From assembly GCF_921293095.1 (NCBI RefSeq), contig NC_060248.1:74283243-74347242 (forward strand): 64,000 nt of DNA. The letters are read 5' to 3'. Within the stretch, counting starts at the first letter, position 1; every line of letters starts with the position of its first letter. This document shows positions 51,401 to 60,400 of the stretch, piece after piece. The stretch is from Ischnura elegans (lineage: Eukaryota; Arthropoda; Insecta; Odonata; Coenagrionidae). A program made the translations under genes and the position numbers. The notes beneath the pieces were generated by a model. It had not been told where the DNA came from, ran no database searches, and saw only the letters and a list, made by a program, of their open reading frames with translations.

Positions 51401-54400
51401 AAATTACGGCTTAAATGTACGCCTCGAAAAACAATTTCGTGGAAGAAGCATGAGGAGAAGAAAAAAATTGCGAAAATAGCGTCTGCGTTAGTGAAAATCG
51501 CCCATGAATTGGAGAAAATCGCAATTAACACGAAATTCGCGTATTCGCGGGAAAACCCCGGAAATCGCGTATTTCGTGGGAAAACCACGGAATTCGCGTT
51601 ATCGCATTTGCGACTTTTGCATGTCCCTAGTCATTTCTAATGCATCTTGAGCCATTTTTCAGTTGAGTTGAAGACCTAGAACTGAATTAAAGCACTTTAT
51701 TTATGAATTCATCCTGAATCCATAATATCACGTAATGAAGGAAGTGGAAACCAGGTATCAATAGAACTATTAACCTATTATCTGATTTTCCCAATTTGAG
51801 AAGTTGCATGTTTACAAAAATTTCATCAGTGAAAAAGAAACCTTAAACACTTTCGTTGTATAAGTTGTTAATGTGATAATAACTTTCTTCCTACGTTATT
51901 ACTTTAGACCCTCACTGATGTGGTTGAGAGGTGGATGCACACGAATGCAATCACTTTCACTTGCTTTCTTGAGTTTTCAGTCCTCAATATCAACTTAGTG
52001 AAATATCCTATATTTTCGATTGCAGAGGCAGCTTCCGATCGTTCAGTACTTTTAAAAAATAATTCACAGAATTGAGTGACATTTTAGTTGGGGAGGAGTC
52101 ACAAAGTAGCTTGAGTGAGAGAGAATCTTCTGAAATTTAAACAGACGGATTTTTCATGTTTTTGGCTGTTTTCTCATGCAGTTATTATTACCAGTATATT
52201 TAGCATAAGTGAGAAGATGACTAGACTGATCAGGGTTCTCTCTTGTGAAATGATCTTTGTAGTAAGTGGGGCTCCATCAAATTACCAATCTTTCAAAGCG
52301 GGATTTTTGAATTGGTTAGCATGCTAGAAAAGTAGATTTTTTAAGGAGAATTGCTAGAACATCATTTAAAATGTCACTTAATTGTATGTTGGATCCGCTG
52401 TCTTGTTTAAAACTTAATCAAAATTTAAAATTGTTAACTGGAAATTGACTCATTTCTGTCATGTTTATCCCACAATCCAACATGGAAGTGATCATATAAC
52501 GAATTTAAGGAATGGTTTTCTCTCATGGTTACGATTTTTTAAAAGAATTTCTATCAGTAGCTTATTTTAGTTTTCAAAACTACCATTAACTTTAGAATGA
52601 TTCAGAAAATTATTTTAGAGTGTTTATTTTGATTTATCATCATTATCTTTCTTAAAAACAATCCCAGTTATGACCTCTGTTACCCAGATTTGCTATCAAC
52701 TAGCACATGTTACTGCTGCGGTCGGAATTAAAAATGCCTTCTGTTATAGTCTTTGGTTATTTCTCGCCAATATTCCATAACTTACCACCGCACAATATTG
52801 GAGGTATCATGTATAGGAAGGCAAAGCTGCTCGATGCTAGAAAAGATAAGATGGCTTATTGAGATATCAGTGATCTAACATCATGGTCTACAATGGTAGC
52901 TGTCTCAGGAGTGGTTGGTTGGTCCTTGTTGGGGATATTTAGAGGTAGGCAGTAACTCCTTTGAAAAACTGATGCTAATCCAAAATCAATATGAAGAACC
53001 TTATTGCTTTTGCCATCAAAGAGTCCAGTGAGATCAACGTGATTAACAACTCTTCCATGTCTCATTTCAGAGAAAACATGAAATTGCCTACTACAGTAAA
53101 ACCTCACCTTAATGAACTCCCGCTAAACGAAGAACTCCATTCAACGAACAAATGCTATTGGTCCAGCCAATTGGCTATTTAAACACAGTAATGAAAAACC
53201 CTGATGAACGAACTCCTCTTTAATGAAAACTCCCGATCAACGAAATGAAATTTTGGTGCGATCGAGTGACATTCACCTCTCAATAATCAATTTTTCTGGT
53301 TAAATTTTTATTTTCATATGAATAATTTAATATTCATAGCGTTGGAGGGCCAATCAGAGACTTCCACTGAATAAGCTAATCAGAATCGTCGTTATTAACT
53401 GTAACCATAGCCTTCCATGGTGTGTTTCTGCCAACCCTAACTCGCAGCGAATTGCGAAAAATGTTAATGCTGACTTTCGTAAAATAACTCAATGTCCCAA
53501 TATTTACATGCATATTTACAAGATATGAAATCTAGATGGCCTGATGAAGACAATCGTCGAGGGACAAGTCGAAGGCAAGAACAGAAAAGGAAGACCTTGA
53601 ACAAAATATATGGAACAAGTAAAGAAGGATGTGAAAGAGAAGAAATACGTAGGTGTGAAAAGATAAGCTGATAGGAGAAATGAGTGGAGAGCTGCGTCAA
53701 ACCAATCCTAGGATTGTTGGCCAGTGATGATGATGTACTTCGATTGCATTCTTTTGACGGTTGTTTAAGAATCTTAACAAAATTGCAACGCATAAATTCC
53801 GAGAAGCTGAGAAGGAGAAGAGAAAAATATTCGCACTTAAGCGACGAAAGCCAACATTTTCCCATTGATCTAGACGTTATTTGAATTGAGTGCTTTATTC
53901 TAAAGGTCGGTCTCTGTCATACCATTATAGCGATGTGAAGCGGTGTTGATTTTCTTCAGAGGAAAAGGGTTGTGATGGCCGTTGATCGTTGCATGAAGAA
54001 GACGGCAGTTGTAATTAAGTATGACATTTGGTCATCAATACCGTAGACAATTCTTGCCGAACGGTCGGAAATGGTCCCAGGGGGCCTAACTGAAAACGCT
54101 CCATTACCATTGTCAATGGACAAATGTCTTCAACTATCTTTCTGGAGCTGATCCCCATTTCAGGGCCCATCTTGAAGGAGCAAGCAAGAAGTTGGGAATG
54201 GATAATAATAATAATAAATTTATTTCACCATTGGCAAATTATACATCTGCAAGGCTAAGGATAGCTGAATAGAAACAGTTCTAAGGACATATTTAATGCT
54301 GACAAAGCATTTTTTATATAATTTGCTTCCTGACCATACTTTAAAGGAAGAGGCGGGCCACGGGGGAAAAATGAGCAAATAACGTTTTATAGTACTCCTA

Positions 54401-57400
54401 TGCACCAATAGTGATGGCTCGGAGAAGTTGCCTCCGTTTTTAGTGGGGACGTACGTGAAACCACGCTGTTTTAAGAATGATAGAGTCAGTCGAGTATCCA
54501 GGAATCTCGGTCAGGGAGGTCCAAAACATGGGGGGAATTTTTGAAAAACAGGGTACTAACTTAGTACTACTAATAGAGAGTTTCAAACCAATTTTTACAC
54601 TTTTCATAGTCGAAAAAACTTCATTTTTCAAAGAAATATTTTGTACCCCCCGGACATCCCCCCTGGCTATGCCACTATAACTGCTATATTTATCTCTCAT
54701 CACCATAGCATCAAATCAGCAAAAAAAATCAAAATAAAAACAAACATGCTCACAGACAAATAAAACAAACAACAAATGAACTCAAAAACAGAAAACAAAC
54801 TAAACATATACAAAAGTGATTCCTGTCATAAAGGCACATGCATCAACTGTCACAGTCTAAACATGTCATGTTTAGACTGGGCCACTGGTGAGAGTGATGC
54901 CCCTGTGGTAGCAGCAAAAATTCATGAATGACAGCGGGATTAATTAAGCAGGGTTGGCGGGAGTTGATGTACTCATGGGGAAAGTAGATTTCTTCCTCGA
55001 TCGCTGCACGGGCCCCAACATATGACTAGCAATAAGAAATGTGCGCGTTATTTTCTTCCCCCCAACTGCACCAGCTAAGGTGCTACTTCTCGACAGAGGG
55101 GTCATTTCTGCGGCAAAGCGGCATTGCTGTCAGATTTTAGTGGAGTTTTTGGTTTGTCGAATGGATGTAAGGAATCAGAAAAATTGAAGAGGTAATACAG
55201 TGGCTTTGTAAGCTTGGGAGCGTGTCGCACCTGTCACCATATTTAGTTATTTTGCAAAAACCTGGTTTGCAGTCAACAGCATCATCATCGTGATTTTACT
55301 TTGAGAACTCATGCATGAGACCAAGCTGTTTTCTTATCGGCAGTTATCTATCCGGTTCGCAGTCAACTGCGACCACGCGTTGGAGAGTGATGGCGAAATC
55401 CGTGAATCCTGGCAGGGTATCTCAAAAGACATGAATGTTGAAGGGTCGTTTGAAGAGTTCACTAGAGTAGACTAAAATTTTGTTATCTGCAAAGCCAGCA
55501 AACTGAGGGTTGCAGAATATAATTTCTTGAAAACTCATTTTTCAAAAACGTGATGTATTTTACTTCGAGAACTCCTGCATAAGGCCTTTCAAGATGTTTT
55601 CTTATTGGCAGTTGTCTATCCGGAATACGACAGAAATGATGCTAGTACAATGAATTATTTACGAAGCCCGTGACCGCAAATATTGCAATGGAGTAATCTG
55701 GATTCGACTACTAAAAAGAAATGCTGCCACCCACTGCGCTTTAATGGGTCAACGAAAGTCGCCACTCGCGTCGTTATGGTGGAGCGATCTAAATTTCATG
55801 ATGGAACTATAATTGGCGCTGTTACCTTAAATTTATATAAGTAATGGTCAAATCTATCGAATTCTTAATTTTTCAGTGTAAACCTCACGAATACATGTAC
55901 TCTATTTCAAATATTGAGAGTAAAGGGATCGCCTCGCGCTCACCGCTATGCTGCATACATTTTTGAAAACCGATTAAAAAGCACGCGAAGTGATTGAATA
56001 ATACGAACTGAGGCTTCTTAAATGTGGTCTATCGCCCGCGATTTGCATTGCAGTTGAAGAAATCAGCACTGTTTTGAAGTATGCGAAGGAAGGATGTAGA
56101 TAATGCATTGCAGACTTGCTTCAATTTCCATGCCCCTAGAATGATGCAACGTGCATATCACCTCCGGGGAATGAACTCCCGATCAACAAAACGGCAAAAT
56201 TTCTGTGCCATGAGTTTCGTTTGAGAGAGGTTTCGCTGTATTCACATTCAATCATAGTCATAGAATTATGCTTTCAAAATTCAATTTATGGGAGCACAAT
56301 CTACTTATGATTATGACAATGTTAATATAGCTATTCATGTTAGTTTAAAAATGGTGGGTTGAAGGTGTTTTTATTTTTTAATAAACCTTTAAAAAGGAGA
56401 AAAAATCTAGATTTTAAAGGGTGTCTGATCTGCAATGGGACTGCGTGAGCTTGAGTAGGAATTCAAGTAACCATCCACCTCCTTTCTCAAAACTAGAGTG
56501 TGGTATCAATTACAGAAAAAAAGTTGACAACAGCAATGGCAAAAGTGGCATGACCAATTCAGAAAGATGATTACTTTGGCTGTAATTCTTGTGTATCCTG
56601 GAAGCCAATCATGAAATACTCAAAAATATGACCACAAAATCAGGTGCAGTGAAGTGTGTTAGTCACTGCCACTGACATTATCTCATACTATAGGTAACGG
56701 TCTGATACCACCCCAAGGACAAATAGGAAAGTGAATGCTCATTAGACTGTAGATGTGAGGACAGTATCTTTGATTGAATGCACATTGAAAAAATGATCGC
56801 AATATTCTAATATGCATAGGGCGTTATGCTTAAATAAGAAATGCAGATGGGAAGCTTAAAAGGAGTGGTGATTGTGCTTATTACATACTGGTTTGTGCCA
56901 TGTGTGCTTATTACATACTGGTTTGTGCCATGTAGGTATTTCATTTGGTGATTTCAGTGGTACTACTTGCTGGGCAACTAAATGTTATTAAAATTATGTC
57001 GCTGTTACTTAATTACATGAAATTTTAAAGACTTATTCACTTATACAGTTACACCTCCCATTTTACAAACCACTTTTCAGGTCCCTGTCTTTAATATAGG
57101 GGGAGCTTAGTGAAAGGAACTCCATTTTATTGATTTACTGTGTACATAGCCTGTCCCTTGGAGAGTTTTCTCCTCACTTTTTTAAAGTCTAGTGGTTCAT
57201 TCATTGTCTACAGCAATAGAGGAAGCTGTTAATCGGACTATTGAGAAGAGTGAGATGTCATTTTCAACTAATGCAAGGAAACTAGCTGTCTATTCAATCA
57301 AATCCATGAAAACAGGTTCAGTTGCTACAGAAATTCAGTAGCATCTTCACCCGGTCAAGCCTCAAAGTTTTTGCTAACGTGGCATGTGTACAAAGACCAC

Positions 57401-60400
57401 TCTCAACATCGTGATAGGCATTCCTTTGTATTTTCAAGGTCCTGGCAGGTTAAATCACTCCGATATCTTAGCTTAAAAGTCATATGGCCTTTCTTAATTG
57501 GTAAACTGAGGCTTAGTCTCACATTTTAAGCATTTGGTTCATGTGTTTGTCATTGGTAGGTAGTGACTACACGGCTGCCCAACTGCAATCCCAATCCCTC
57601 TCCAAGGTGCGTAGATAACCCTTGGCCATGGGTATGACAATCTTAGACACTGCCCTCTTCTCTTACCCACTTTTACTCAATCATAGAATCTCTAAGTAAG
57701 CTAGTCGAGGCCAGTAGCTACCCCAATTTCTAATGATATAAGGAGTGTAATGTCGATGGGTGCTCCCTTCTTCTGTGAAAATAAGCGGATTTCCGCGAAT
57801 GCAGGGATCTTCCCTTAATTTAGATGTCTAGTCTTGGAAATATCTGAAGTCGCTTTCAAATAATCCAACTCCGCCATGGCATAAAATGACATGGGGCCTT
57901 TTTGGGTCCCTTTAAGCGCATCAAAATGTGCCTGAGATATAGTAACACTCTACTGTGGAAGATGGTAGTGGACACCATGGCGACTATTTTCATTCAGTAC
58001 GGCAAGGCTTTGTTTGTTGCATAAAATGTACTGTGGCTCCAAGCCATTCCTATGGTTGTTGACAATTCACTATGGATGGTGCACAGTGAATAGCCTGAAA
58101 AAGTCAGATAGTGGGGTGATGCTGTTCACTCCCTCTTTGATGACGATTAAATCCCCTTTCATTGTGACTTACACCTTCTCTTATTGGAGAGGGGGATATA
58201 TTGAATAGAACACACATGATAAAAACGGCAGCAGGAGTAACAGTATGCTTCCTGTCAGAGCTTTAAAGATGGTTGGAGTCAATGGAAACTCAGAGCAAAG
58301 CAAGAGTTTCAGGCAAGCAATTTGTCTGCTGCATTGGAACTGTAGTATAGCAATTGAAGGTCTTTTGAATCAGAAAGGAATGTCTGTTAGCTATGGTGAT
58401 AACGTGGAGGGAGAGATGGTGGCTAAAGAAAGTGATGAAAGGGCTGGAGTATTGGTTGAAGAGGGTAGCATAGGAGATAATCCCATGGTCAGTAAATTTA
58501 CTGTCAGATAGTCATATCTGTGATGTATGTTGTTAAGCAGGTTATTGCAGGATAATCCAATATGTCTCATTGATTGATGGCATTGTAAATATAGCCACGT
58601 TGGACTTCTGTTGAGATATAATTTTGAAGGTACTAGAATTTTCTGATCCCAGTAACTATAAAGCATGCCCATAACATATGAAGCCCCTAAATTGACTGAG
58701 TGATCATTTCAAATTCTGCATGGGTTATAGAAGGGCTAGAATTTTGTGTATAGGTTTCTGCTCCACACCCCTCCCCCCATAAATCATTCATATGAGCACA
58801 AATTCAAATGTTTCTCTGCACCCCTTACGGTCATGGTCTCCGATGCCTGGAGTACTAACAGGATCTAAACTTCTGTTAATTATTCTAATAGGGAGAGTAT
58901 TGTTGCTTTGGTTTGTGTGCTAGTTATTTTCATTAATCACTGGAATCCGGCTAAGGAAGTTGTCAATCCTGAACTTTGACAGGCCACCCAGCCTCCCACA
59001 TGCATCCATTCTTCTCCATGATCACATCTCTGGTATTCCTCCCACATCGTATAATTGAATTAAATGGTAAAAATCATTAATTTGGTGAATCAATTTATCA
59101 CTTATATGTTCTTATTTTGGTCATAAATTAGCTTTCGCCATTTCTCTTTCTTTTATGGAAGCACTTTGTAAAAATATTCCCTCCCTGCTCAATATTTGCT
59201 CCATCCAAAACTTGTCTCCTCCATATCTCATCTAGAAGCTGCCTCTATTAATGCCTCATGTCCTGCACTTCATTGTTCTTCCTCCTCTTCGTCCACTTCT
59301 TCTCCATTCTTTGCCACGCCCACATCTTGAATGCCTTCAGTCTTTTCTTATCCTCCTTCCTAAGTGTCCACATTTCTGCACCATAAAGCACTACACTCCA
59401 AAAATGACTTTTCACTGCCCATTTCTTTAATTTCTCACATAACAGTTCTCTCGTCAGCTCTTTCCTTCATTAGCGCCTCCTTTGGTAATGCAATAGGGTA
59501 GTTTCCTTCATCAAAGAAACCGAAAGGCATTGATTGCGATTTGTTACCCACAATTACTGTATTCATAATATACAAATTATTTCGTTTTAGAAATACCGGT
59601 TTAGACGAATGGCAATGGTCCATTTTTATCCTCATTTGAAAAGGGCCAGATTGGCGCCCATGCGATGCCTCTCCACGTGATGTCACAGGGACCTAGTTTC
59701 TATAGGAGAAGATGGGAGTTATACATCGTCTGAGATTACCAATGCATGCATGAGGCGCAGAGCTCAGGGAAACATGTCTTAATAATCACCTATTAAAACT
59801 GGCTAAGGTCGGAAAGTTTTCTTCGTTTGATAAGGAATTAATAAACCTTTTTTAAGCCAAGCGCTACCAGACAGCAAGGTACTCAGCTACCCTTTAGCAT
59901 CCTGCGTCCTATCAGCGCTCAGAGCCTCGATCAAGGTCACCTCACCAGGCGGGAGGGGGAACCAGAAATACGTCACACGGAGAGATTTCCTTACCCGTCA
60001 CGTTTTCGCGCGCTTGAAAATTTTCACTTTTCATTTAATCGCGAAAAATAGATATCGTCATTTAAAAATCTAAAAGCGTGAAATACGTACTCCAGGAGTA
60101 ATAATCTTCCGATATAGGCAGTAAAAAAATAATAGGAAACCACCCTATTCTCTTACCGATGTCCTTCCTGCTGTATCCATTTTCCTCTGGTGCACTTTCC
60201 TAAAATTGAATTGTTATACCTGCTCAAGTTTGTACCTACCTTCTTTTATCTTGAGCTTGCATACCTTCCTTACAATGCTATAAAAAAACCGTATAACATT
60301 GGTATTCATTTTTTTAATGCACATGTCATATTCTCGCTACACTTCTCTAACTTACGCACAAGAGCAGGGATTTCCGAACAGGGGCCTGAATGACATGTTA

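Larger units (their letters stand above)
48934..51629. mobile_element. hAT-like non-autonomous element 3 with perfect 8-bp duplication
   Basis: GTCATTTC (48926-48933 and 51630-51637) exactly brackets 2696 bases. The ends are TAGGGACATGCAAAAGG and, in reverse complement, TAGGGACATGCAAAAGTC. The left end carries four spaced GGKGTTATTTT repeats (about 22-base spacing). The right end has repeated GCGTATTYG and GGGAAAACC motifs. It contains a long hairpin (49332-49533) and a CpG-rich inverted structure (about 50741-51540). No transposase fragment was found. Confidence 0.92.
53094..56238. mobile_element. Composite Tigger/pogo-like element
   Basis: TA flanks both ends (53092-53093 and 56239-56240). 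The left end is CAGTAAAACCTCACCTTAAT and the right end, in reverse complement, CAGCGAAACCTCTCTCAAAC; the identity is limited. Short GAACTCC/AACGAA repeats lie inside both ends. The 3.1 kb includes a LINE tail (53540-53735), a reverse-oriented repeat starting with AATAATAATAATAAA (54202) and a direct duplication (about 55290 and 55550). No intact transposase. That both ends belong to one element is plausible but not proven. Confidence 0.5.

Noticed and set aside
52856-53107. Minus-strand frame with [16 protein letters not shown]
   Set aside because: The HIDFG string brought PI3K-type kinases to mind, but no other kinase motif, splice context or continuation was found.
54440-54706. Minus-strand frame beginning near a GGCATAGCCAGGGGGG sequence
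   Set aside because: This looks like a repeat end (similar to the CAGTGGCG-type MITE) and not a protein; the partner terminus was not found, so it is not listed as a bounded element.
58245-58511. 88-codon open frame that could be an additional NCOA6 exon ending at a GTCAGT donor (58488)
   Set aside because: It would end in phase 0, but exon 8 requires phase 1, so it cannot be a constitutive exon. No family similarity was recognised.
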